Origin: Lactobacillus sp. HBUAS51381
Lineage (GTDB): Bacteria > Bacillota > Bacilli > Lactobacillales > Lactobacillaceae
Length of the DNA: 39,063 nucleotides
Assembly: GCF_012641095.1 (NCBI RefSeq)
Contig: NZ_JAAVSC010000026.1
Location: 1 to 39,063 of the forward strand
Direction: 5' to 3'
Below are positions 32,934 to 39,063 of the stretch, piece after piece. The stretch's first letter is position 1, and every line of letters starts with the position of its first letter. Made by a program: the position numbers and the translations under genes. Below the pieces are notes generated by a model, which worked only from the letters and a program-made list of their open reading frames with translations, had not been told where the DNA came from and did no database searches.

Positions 32934-34067
32934 ATGACTTGGTCTGAATGGTTTGTGAATCCTGCGCTAACCAGTGTTTTCTTTCTCCTAGGGGTGCTCA
33001 CGCTCTACTGGTTCATGACCAGTAAGTTGATTAAGTACCTGGAAAAGCGCAAAAAGAATGTTCGTTCTTCCCGCGTTCAAGCGGTTGTCGGTGTCATCTA
33101 CATTATGATACTGATCATTGTGACCCAATTGGCCGTTAAGGGGACGCCGAATGGCTGGGTGTTTGTTAACTTTCAAGTCTTTGCCGTTATCTTCGTCAGT
33201 TATTTCTTGGATCTCAACATCCACGCTTGGCAGATTGGCTTACTCATCTTAGCCTATATCGGTATCAACGGGACCTTTGCCATTGGGCTCTCCTGGCTCT
33301 TCGCCGCCGTGTTCTTCGGCCTGTACTTTGCCATGGTCTTCATCAAGGAACATCGGCACACCAACGAATGGCGGAATTTTAGCGACTACACCCTCGTCAA
33401 TCTGGTGTTTGCGGTCGCCATGTGGTCGGTGCTTAAGGTCCGGTTCAATCTAGGCTTCGGTGAGGTCGCTTGGCAAGTGCTCTTTAGCTTCTTCTTTATG
33501 ACCATTACCTTCGTCTACATCAATTCTGTCCTGGCCGGTGCCAATACGCTGGAGCAGCTGACGTACACGACGAACTTCGATGATCTCACGCACGTCCGGA
33601 ACTACTATTCATTCAAGAAGGAGTTCAGTCAGGACTTCACATCGGCCCAGGAACATCAAGAACCGTTGACCCTCATGTTATTTGATATTGACCACTTCAA
33701 GCACGTCAACGATACGTACGGCCATTTAGCGGGGGATTACGTCCTCGCCAACGTTGCCAAACTCATCACGCAACGGCTTAAAACCATCGACCCCGACCTC
33801 CACCTTTTCCGAACGGGTGGCGAGGAGTTCACGATTATTTTCAAGAACTACACCACGGCAACGGCCAAGACCCACGTCACCGAGATCGCTGATGCTATCC
33901 GTAACGGCCATTTTCGGCATGACGGCCAAGATATCACCATCAGCATCTCCGCCGGGGTCACGCAATTCCAGGATGTGGATGACAATCAACTCGATCTTTA
34001 CCGGCGAGCGGATCAGAATCTCTACTATTCCAAGCGTCACGGCCGTGATCAGGTCACGGTCAACTAA
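32934..34067 (+). CDS. Membrane diguanylate cyclase (GGDEF), second copy
   Basis: The 377-residue product aligns over its whole length with the preceding cyclase: both begin MTW-S-x-WFV-x-PALTS and share the six-helix N-terminal part and the GGDEF domain (FDDLTHVRNYYSFK, LFDIDHFKHVNDTYGH, RTGGEEFTIIF). The RxxD inhibitory site is missing here as well (HLFRTGGEEF). The catalytic domains are clearly more alike than the membrane parts, suggesting duplication followed by divergence of the sensed signal. GGATG lies before the ATG. No promoter stands out in the 92-base gap, so read-through from the first copy is likely. Confidence 0.92.
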   Translation: MTWSEWFVNPALTSVFFLLGVLTLYWFMTSKLIKYLEKRKKNVRSSRVQAVVGVIYIMILIIVTQLAVKGTPNGWVFVNFQVFAVIFVSYFLDLNIHAWQIGLLILAYIGINGTFAIGLSWLFAAVFFGLYFAMVFIKEHRHTNEWRNFSDYTLVNLVFAVAMWSVLKVRFNLGFGEVAWQVLFSFFFMTITFVYINSVLAGANTLEQLTYTTNFDDLTHVRNYYSFKKEFSQDFTSAQEHQEPLTLMLFDIDHFKHVNDTYGHLAGDYVLANVAKLITQRLKTIDPDLHLFRTGGEEFTIIFKNYTTATAKTHVTEIADAIRNGHFRHDGQDITISISAGVTQFQDVDDNQLDLYRRADQNLYYSKRHGRDQVTVN

Positions 34068-34116
34068 CAGGCGGGCAGGAGTAACGCGACCTACCCAGTA
34101 ATTCAATTTAAGTTCA

Positions 34117-34155
34117 AAAAATGGCTCTGAGACGGGAAAGTCTCGGAGCCATTTT
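34117..34155. terminator. Terminator between the second cyclase and the EIIA gene
   Basis: AAAATGGCTCTGAGAC pairs with GTCTCGGAGCCATTTT (one mismatch) around a six-base loop, with A- and T-runs on both sides; serves both converging genes. Confidence 0.85.
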
Positions 34156-34205
34156 GCCATATATTTATCCGGTTTTTACCTCAGGTCACCAGCTGAATAA
34201 TCCCG

Positions 34206-34610
34206 CTATTTCGTCGCGGTCATTGGGTCAAAGTGGCGAATGCCCCCCTGCGCCGCGCGCTCCAGATGGGGAATAGCCACGGCTAACGGTTGCGTCCGAA
34301 TGGTCAGGGCCTCAATCAGCATGGCTAGGTTCACGCCAGCAATCACCCCGTACTTTTCGGGGGCCTGCATGGCCAATTGGCGCGCCGCATTAAAGGGCGC
34401 CCCACCCCACAAGTCCACCAAAAATAGCAGTTCCGAACCAGGCTGCAACGCCTGAATCGTGGCCTGATAGTGGTTAACCAAGTCCTCTACACTTTCATCA
34501 GCCGCCAAGGTGACCGCGGCCACTTTGGGCGCCTTACCAAAGATCATCTCGGCACTTTGTAAAATGCCACGGGCAAACTCGCCGTGGCCTGTAACGATTA
34601 TGGCAAACAT
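34206..34610 (-). CDS. Orphan PTS EIIA, mannose family
   Basis: A 134-residue EIIA domain of the mannose/fructose/sorbose PTS class. The phospho-accepting His is in IIVTGHGEFARG (His9), and DLWGGAPFNAARQLA is the conserved active-site neighbour. It would take phosphate from HPr. No EIIB, EIIC or EIID gene is near, so it either serves a transporter encoded elsewhere or acts as a regulator. AAGGGG lies 7 bases before the ATG. An extended -10 (TGC-TATATT at 34668-34663, minus strand) gives it a possible promoter of its own, after the HAD gene 74 bases upstream. Confidence 0.88.
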   Translation of the reverse strand: MFAIIVTGHGEFARGILQSAEMIFGKAPKVAAVTLAADESVEDLVNHYQATIQALQPGSELLFLVDLWGGAPFNAARQLAMQAPEKYGVIAGVNLAMLIEALTIRTQPLAVAIPHLERAAQGGIRHFDPMTATK

Positions 34611-34684
34611 TCTGCCACCCCTTTGCTCTCACCCGCGTCGCCGTCGTGGGTCATTTAGCTCAAATATAGCACAAAACATCACGA

Positions 34685-35311
34685 TCAGCTACCTTGCAGC
34701 AAGTTTAACATGTCCTGTGGTCGCTGGAAGGTCACGTCCGGCGTGAATCCTTGCGGCTGTTTGCCGTTCCATCCGGCAAAGCCGAAGATCACGCGGGCCG
34801 CCTTCGATGCCCGGACGTCGTAGTCCGTATCCCCCACATAAATGGTCGTCTGGGGATCGGCAGCTAAGCGGTCCATGGCCAACAGGATGCCGTCGGGTGC
34901 CGGCTTCCCATGGGCCACGTCTTCGGCAATCACGTGCTGGGTAAAGTAGGAAGCGAGCCCCTCACCCACCACGTCACGTTGATACTCAAACTTTTGTTTT
35001 GAGGTCATGACGGCTAAACCGGCACCAGCGTCCTTCAATTGCTGTAACGCCTGCTTGACGCCGTCATAGACCACCACCGAGTCACGAAAATCCTGCGTAC
35101 GTGGTCCCCACAGGGCTAAGACCTCGTCAACCTGCGGAATGCCCAGGCGAATCAGGGCATCGCGACTGGGAATCCCAAAGGTCGTGGCGAGCTCGGCATA
35201 GTCGCGTTCGATCCCCCGTTCGTGTAGAACGGCTTGCAACGAGCGCATATACATCGCCTCGGTATCCAACAAGGTGCCATCAATATCAAAAATAAAATTC
35301 TTTATCGTCAT
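34685..35311 (-). CDS. HAD-superfamily hydrolase (subfamily IA)
   Basis: A 208-residue phosphatase-like protein. Motif I is NFIFDIDGTLLDTE with the nucleophilic Asp, motif II is VMTSK, motif III the Lys in GKPAPDG and motif IV YVGDTDYDVRAS; the cap domain of about 70 residues follows motif I. Length and motifs fit phosphoglycolate-phosphatase-like or beta-phosphoglucomutase-like enzymes, but the substrate cannot be told. The ATG at 35311 has GAGGAG 7 bases upstream; a longer in-frame start lacks one. It precedes the EIIA gene, with which it may be co-transcribed. Confidence 0.87.
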   Translation of the reverse strand: MTIKNFIFDIDGTLLDTEAMYMRSLQAVLHERGIERDYAELATTFGIPSRDALIRLGIPQVDEVLALWGPRTQDFRDSVVVYDGVKQALQQLKDAGAGLAVMTSKQKFEYQRDVVGEGLASYFTQHVIAEDVAHGKPAPDGILLAMDRLAADPQTTIYVGDTDYDVRASKAARVIFGFAGWNGKQPQGFTPDVTFQRPQDMLNLLQGS

Positions 35312-35418
35312 GAAAGTACTCCTCAATTTAGCAATTTCGTTTTTGAGTTAAGCGTCAAACGACCACGCCGGTCAGCGCTTATCAGCCCAGTCGCGGTGCG
35401 AATGACGCGTTATTTTTT

Positions 35419-35452
35419 TCAAAAAAGGTGGCCGTTAATAAACGACCACCTC
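35419..35452 (-). terminator. Terminator of the MATE gene
   Basis: Minus-strand AGGTGGTCG (35451-35443) pairs with CGGCCACCT (35434-35426) with one G-U pair; a T-run follows. Confidence 0.85.
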
Positions 35453-35471
35453 TAGTGTATCACGCTTCGTG

Positions 35472-36905
35472 TTAGGACTCTAATTTTGGTTGTCGCGTTG
35501 CGGACAACGTCGTATCAGGCGTCGTCTTGTGCGGTGTGTCAGGCGTTGTCTTGCCCTCGACCACGTCAACGGAACGCTGTAGATTCCGTAATTGCTTAAC
35601 GGCCCGAATCCAAGACGGCACCAGAATCGCACAGGAACCCAGCCAAGCCAGTGGTTCAGCGGAGACGGCCCCGGCATAGCCAAATGTTCCAACCATGAAG
35701 ACTGCCGCAAAGACCCGCATGGTGAGTTCACCGACACCGGCTAGGGTTGGCAAGACGCGCCGGCCTAAGCCTTGAAGGGTGTTTCGAATGATGAAGAGCA
35801 CGCTCAACAGGAGGTAGCTACTCCCAATGATGTTGAAGTACGTCTGCGACAAGCGAATAACGTTTTCGTCGGCTGTTCCGATGATTAACGTCACAATGGG
35901 CTTACCGAAGAAGATAACCAGTCCACCGGCAAAGACCGCGAAACTACCGGATAACCAAAGGGTCTTCTTGACCCCTTCCATGATCCGGCCGTATTTGGCT
36001 GCCCCAAAGTTCTGAGCGGCAAACGTCGCCATGGTTACCCCAAAGGAAGACATCGGCAGCGAACACAGTTGATCGACCTTGGAGGCCGCCGTGGAAGCCG
36101 CCACGGAGTCGGTTCCCAGGGAGTTCAAAGCCGCCTGCATCACCATTGTTCCGATGGCAATGATCGACAATTGAAAGCCCATGGGCATCCCCGTAGAGAA
36201 GTGATCCCACAGTTCGTGGAAATCAATCTTGAAGTCTGCCCTGGTGATGTGCAGTAACGGAATGGACCGCACGATGTAGACCACGCACAACAAAGAAGCA
36301 ATCACTTGTGAGATAACCGTTGCCCAGCCGGCACCGGCTACCCCCATGTGGAAGACCAGGATGAAGAGCAATTCTAAGACCACGTTGACGACCGTCCCAA
36401 TCACCAGGAAGATCAGTGGGGTCCGGGAATCACCCAGCGCCCGAATAATGTTTGACAGTAAGTTAAAGGCCATGGAGGCAAAGATCCCCGCAAAAATCGT
36501 GCTGATGAAGATCCGGGCATTTTCAAAGATCGAAGCCGGGGTCTGCATCAAATGGAGGATGGGATCAACGAAGGTCAGGGCCAGAACCGTCAGGACAATC
36601 GTCATCAGGATTGAGATGACAATGCTCGCGGCAAAGGACTGCCGAACCCCCTTGTAGTCCCGCGCACCATAGCGCGTGGCCGTGATGATCGCCAGACCGG
36701 CCGTTAAACCTTGGGCGAACCCAATAATCAAAAAGTTGATCGAGCCAGTCGCACCAACGGCGGCCAACGCCTTAACGCCTAAGGTTTGCCCCACAACCAC
36801 AGTATCCGAAACGTTATATAATTGCTGAAACAAGTTACCAATTAAAAGTGGAATGGTGAAAAAGAAAATGAGTTTGAGGGAATTGCCCTTAGTTAAGTCG
36901 TTCAT
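35472..36905 (-). CDS. MATE-family efflux transporter
   Basis: A 477-residue multidrug and toxic compound extrusion protein with twelve predicted helices in two halves. Family landmarks are IPLLIGNLFQQLYNVSDTVVVG in helix 1 (partly quoted), LSNIIRALGDSRTP after helix 5, and the second-half FGVTMATFAAQNFGA and RNTLQGLGRRVLPT. Such proteins export cationic compounds with Na+ or H+. The C-terminal 25 residues are hydrophilic and contain a direct duplication KTTPDTPH-KTTPDT. AAGGAGG lies 8-9 bases before the ATG. It has a strong promoter and its own terminator. Confidence 0.93.
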   Translation of the reverse strand: MNDLTKGNSLKLIFFFTIPLLIGNLFQQLYNVSDTVVVGQTLGVKALAAVGATGSINFLIIGFAQGLTAGLAIITATRYGARDYKGVRQSFAASIVISILMTIVLTVLALTFVDPILHLMQTPASIFENARIFISTIFAGIFASMAFNLLSNIIRALGDSRTPLIFLVIGTVVNVVLELLFILVFHMGVAGAGWATVISQVIASLLCVVYIVRSIPLLHITRADFKIDFHELWDHFSTGMPMGFQLSIIAIGTMVMQAALNSLGTDSVAASTAASKVDQLCSLPMSSFGVTMATFAAQNFGAAKYGRIMEGVKKTLWLSGSFAVFAGGLVIFFGKPIVTLIIGTADENVIRLSQTYFNIIGSSYLLLSVLFIIRNTLQGLGRRVLPTLAGVGELTMRVFAAVFMVGTFGYAGAVSAEPLAWLGSCAILVPSWIRAVKQLRNLQRSVDVVEGKTTPDTPHKTTPDTTLSATRQPKLES

Positions 36906-36954
36906 GCGCCGACCTCCTTTTTGAATTTTGCTAATCTATTGCCACAGGACAACT

Positions 36955-36983
36955 ACTATACAGCGAATTCGGAACTTTGTCAG
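36955..36983 (-). promoter_or_regulatory. Promoter of the MATE gene
   Basis: Minus-strand CTGACA (36983-36978), 17-base spacer, TATAGT (36960-36955), each one base off consensus. The GAATTC in the spacer recurs 32 bases further upstream. Confidence 0.8.
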
Positions 36984-37154
36984 TCTTTTTGCTTAGAGAA
37001 TTCGTTATCCCGATTTAATTTCCAATATTACGCCCTTCTTAAGGATTTTTGAAGAGTTATTTTGGGTGAAAACGATTGCGTAGCGAAATTGTTACCTGTT
37101 TGTCATTTAACGGTCGTCATTCATCTTCATCACGGGGAATACTGCCGAGCAGAC

Positions 37155-37198
37155 AAAAAAATCGTGATGGCGACGTCTACACGTCTCATCACGATTTT
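37155..37198. terminator. Terminator after tRNA-Leu
   Basis: ATCGTGATG (37161-37169) pairs with CATCACGAT (37187-37195), with A-run and T-run flanks. Confidence 0.85.
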
Positions 37199-37211
37199 CG
37201 TTTGTTTTCGA

Positions 37212-37296
37212 TGCGGCCAAGAAGATTCGAACTTCCACCCGGATTACCCGGACAAGATCCTTAATCTTGCGCGTCTGCCAATTCCGCCATGGCCGC
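37212..37296 (-). tRNA. tRNA-Leu, anticodon AAG
   Basis: An 85-base class II tRNA. The acceptor arms GCGGCCA (37296 down) and TGGCCGC pair fully, with discriminator A at 37212. The anticodon stem CAAGA/TCTTG encloses the loop TTAAGGA, anticodon AAG, which reads CUU and, if A34 is deaminated to inosine, CUC and CUA. The long variable arm (CCGG/CCGG) and the T loop TTCGAAT are normal for Leu. CCA is not encoded. It has a near-consensus promoter and a terminator, so it is a single-gene unit. Confidence 0.95.
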
Positions 37297-37313
37297 ATTA
37301 ACTCACAAGAAAT

Positions 37314-37342
37314 AGTATACCAAATGATTCGGGCAGTGACAA
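37314..37342 (-). promoter_or_regulatory. Promoter of tRNA-Leu
   Basis: Minus-strand TTGTCA (37342-37337), 17-base spacer, TATACT (37319-37314) preceded by TGG; strong, as expected for stable RNA. Confidence 0.85.
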
Positions 37343-37377
37343 TATTTTTTTGCAAGTTAATTCAAAAAAATCTAAGA

Positions 37378-38259
37378 TTATGCATCTGTCAGGACAGTTG
37401 CCCCGTCTTGATCGAGTTCCAAGATGCGCAGACTCCCCGGCAAATCGGCATCCGCCAGCTTCGTCCGCAACAAAGTCAATTGCGCGGAGGTCCCAAAGGT
37501 CACCACAGTTGGTCCGGCGCCACTGAGATACGTTCCGACAATGCCCAACTCATGGGCGGCCTCGCGAATCTCATTGAGCTCTGGGACCAGTTGTGACCGC
37601 GCCTGTTCGTGGAATTCATCCATTTCGATCAACTTCGTGGCCAATTTCCAGTCCTTCTTCAACAGAGCGGCAACCAAGACGTTGGCCACGCTGCTGGCAT
37701 GGACGGCCGTCTCGAAGGACACCTGCTTGGGCAGGGCCTGACGACTCTTCTGCGCCAACAGCTTTTGCCCCGGAATGAAGACCAGCGCCTGGAGATCGGG
37801 TAGTGGGAGCTTAATCGCATCGGCCACGCCATCGTTGACCGTTGCCACGGCCGCTTGCCCCATCAAGGCCGGCGCCACGTTGTCCAGTTCGCCACCCAAT
37901 TTGACCGCCCAGTTCAATTGGTCGGCAATTGTCAGGTCCATTTCGCCCAACTCATTGGCAATCTTGATTCCGGCAATCACGGCACTGGTCGAACTCCCCA
38001 AGCCACGAGAGACCGGAATATCTGACATCACCGTGAGTTGGTGCGCCTGCAATTTCGGATTCACCTTCAACGCCGTCTGTACCATCAGGTTATGTTCATC
38101 GCGGGGAATGCTCGTCCCTAAGGCGTGATTAACCCGCCATTTCTCCGTCTTCTCTTCAATGATCACGGTCAAATAAAGATGTAGCGCCGCCCCAATCGAA
38201 TCAATACCGGGGCCAAAATTGGCCGAGGTTGCCGGTACTCGAATAATTGTTTTACCCAT
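37378..38259 (-). CDS. thrB: Homoserine kinase
   Basis: Phosphorylates homoserine in threonine synthesis. The 293-residue GHMP kinase has IRVPATSANFGPGIDSIG at the N-terminus, the ATP loop IPVSRGLGSSTSAVIAGI, and the C-terminal GTYLSGAGPTVVTF motif. AGGAGG lies 10 bases before the ATG. It follows sprT by 20 bases and is likely co-transcribed with tex and sprT. The usual partners, homoserine dehydrogenase and threonine synthase, are not in the window. Only a weak hairpin follows before the tRNA promoter. Confidence 0.94.
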   Translation of the reverse strand: MGKTIIRVPATSANFGPGIDSIGAALHLYLTVIIEEKTEKWRVNHALGTSIPRDEHNLMVQTALKVNPKLQAHQLTVMSDIPVSRGLGSSTSAVIAGIKIANELGEMDLTIADQLNWAVKLGGELDNVAPALMGQAAVATVNDGVADAIKLPLPDLQALVFIPGQKLLAQKSRQALPKQVSFETAVHASSVANVLVAALLKKDWKLATKLIEMDEFHEQARSQLVPELNEIREAAHELGIVGTYLSGAGPTVVTFGTSAQLTLLRTKLADADLPGSLRILELDQDGATVLTDA

Positions 38260-38279
38260 AATTTACTGACCTCCTAAGT

Positions 38280-38762
38280 TTAACGCGGTCGCTGAACAGC
38301 GATCACGGTCTTCTGCCAAACTAAGTGACCGCGACAACGGCCACACACCATTTTCGTGACGTCAATGCGCCGTGCACGGTAGTATTTCTGTCCACAATTC
38401 TGACACACGTACAGCTGCCACGGTCGTGGATGGGGCCGGGTCTGGCCGGGCGCGGCCGGGGCGAACCGCAAGCCGCCAACCTGACGCAGAAGCTCACGAA
38501 AGGCCCGCGTCCGGTGTTGTCCGGACTGTCCCGCCAGATGAAGATGATAGTGACACAGCTCATGCTTGATGATCCCGACCAGCGTCGCCTCATCGTGTTC
38601 CGTCAGCATGCGCGGATTAATCTCAATACTGTGATCCTTCAGCTGATAGCGACCACCCGTGGTGCGCAGCCGCGGATTGAACCAGGCCCGGTGGCGAAAT
38701 GGTCGCCCAAAGCTTTCCAGTGAAATCCGCTCAACCAGCCGCTGAAGCTCCTGATTAGTCAT
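38280..38762 (-). CDS. SprT-family zinc protein
   Basis: A 160-residue protein with a metalloprotease-like zinc site, HELCHYHLHLAG (HExxH type), and a C-terminal zinc ribbon with CQNC and CGRC. The eukaryotic relative Spartan cuts DNA-protein crosslinks; the bacterial function is unsettled. The product begins MTNQELQRLVERIS from the ATG at 38762, which overlaps the end of tex by 8 bases; another ATG two codons earlier is possible. Translation is probably coupled to tex. The segment between the two zinc sites is Pro/Arg-rich (PAAPGQTRPHPRP). Confidence 0.88.
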   Translation of the reverse strand: MTNQELQRLVERISLESFGRPFRHRAWFNPRLRTTGGRYQLKDHSIEINPRMLTEHDEATLVGIIKHELCHYHLHLAGQSGQHRTRAFRELLRQVGGLRFAPAAPGQTRPHPRPWQLYVCQNCGQKYYRARRIDVTKMVCGRCRGHLVWQKTVIAVQRPR

Positions 38763-39063
38763 GACCATCAGTCCGCATCGTCAGCTGAATCCGTTGTCGA
38801 TTCTCATCGACGCTCAACACCCAGACAGTGACCACATCCCCGATGGTTACTTCCGCGCTGGGATCACTGACGTAGTGGTCGGCCAACTGGGAAATGTGAA
38901 CCAGACCGTCCTGCTTAACACCAATATCCACAAACGCGCCAAAATCAACCACGTTACGCACGGTACCCTGAAGTTCCATGCCGGGTTTCAAATCCGCCAT
39001 GGTCAAGACGTCCTGCCGCAGTAAGGGAGCCGGCATGGTATCCCGCAGATCTCGGCCGGGGTT
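38755..39063 (-). CDS. tex: Tex-type transcription accessory protein, C-terminal end
   Basis: The frame stays open to the window edge, so only about the last 102 residues are seen. They start NPGRDLRDTMPAPLLRQDVL and hold a complete S1 RNA-binding domain (LKPGMELQGTVRNVVDFGAFV, IGVKQDGLVHISQLADHYV in part). The run MELQGTVRNVVDFGAFVDIG is the well-known C-terminal signature of Tex, a nucleic-acid-binding protein (about 720 residues) linked to transcription. It overlaps sprT by 8 bases and leads tex-sprT-thrB. Identity rests on the C-terminus only. Confidence 0.88.
   Translation of the reverse strand, partial: NPGRDLRDTMPAPLLRQDVLTMADLKPGMELQGTVRNVVDFGAFVDIGVKQDGLVHISQLADHYVSDPSAEVTIGDVVTVWVLSVDENRQRIQLTMRTDGHD

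Larger units (their letters stand above)
36906..37211. other. Intergenic region between MATE and tRNA-Leu
   Basis: Holds the MATE promoter (36955-36983) and the tRNA terminator (37155-37198). The middle part, about 36990-37150, is AT-rich with no open frame that has a ribosome site; I see nothing else supportable. Confidence 0.6.

Noticed and set aside
35520-35560. Short tandem repeat at the end of the MATE gene
   Set aside because: Only two imperfect units (KTTPDT) in a disordered tail; too little to infer function or phase variation.
37067-37080. Catabolite-response-like sequence TGAAAACGATTGCG
   Set aside because: Two positions violate the cre consensus and no gene start lies in a suitable place for it.
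1-39063. Mobile elements, prophage, CRISPR arrays, toxin-antitoxin or restriction systems
   Set aside because: I looked for transposase or integrase motifs, regularly spaced repeats and paired small genes and found none; all sizeable genes belong to ordinary chromosomal families.

Overview
The window is a stretch of chromosome from a low-GC-phylum Gram-positive bacterium of the family Lactobacillaceae. The order of core genes (rplL-rplJ, rplA-rplK, nusG-secE-rpmG, a SigH/ComX-type sigma factor, rae1-rlmB-mrnC-cysS, gltX, yacL, radA, dut), an aminopeptidase C gene, and several strong AGGAGG ribosome sites with TTG or GTG starts all fit lactobacilli. The roughly even base composition and protein features suggest the Levilactobacillus brevis neighbourhood, but that placement is inference.

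Positions 1-13000 are a nearly unbroken leftward block of information-processing genes: ribosomal stalk L7/L12 and L10 behind an L10-type attenuated leader, L1 and L11 with two candidate L1-binding mRNA sites, NusG, SecE, L33, an alternative sigma factor, the ribosome-dependent nuclease Rae1, RlmB, Mini-III, Cys- and Glu-tRNA synthetases, the PIN-TRAM membrane protein YacL, RadA and dUTPase. Positions 13200-16900 run rightward: a YjdJ-like GNAT protein with ribose-5-phosphate isomerase, an aldo/keto reductase, and the cysteine aminopeptidase PepC.

Positions 16900-25980 are metabolic and surface functions. An intergenic region with several hairpins comes first, then a secreted propeller-like protein, a glycerate kinase with a GntP-type permease, a membrane-anchored beta-lactamase-fold serine hydrolase and a phosphoglycerate mutase. 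A divergent redox/stress pair follows: a quinone-oxidoreductase-like protein facing an ArsR regulator plus DJ-1/PfpI protein.

Positions 26000-30700 hold two transporters (EamA and AEC families), an LCP cell-wall ligase and an orphan zinc-type binding lipoprotein that carries a convincing Zur-like operator over its promoter.

Positions 30840-34070 are the most distinctive part: a c-di-GMP module of one soluble EAL protein followed by two tandem, paralogous membrane GGDEF cyclases lacking an obvious inhibitory site. The window ends leftward again with an orphan mannose-family EIIA, a HAD phosphatase, a MATE exporter, a tRNA-Leu(AAG) with its own strong promoter, homoserine kinase, SprT and the C-terminal end of Tex. 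I see no insertion sequence, prophage, CRISPR array or rRNA.
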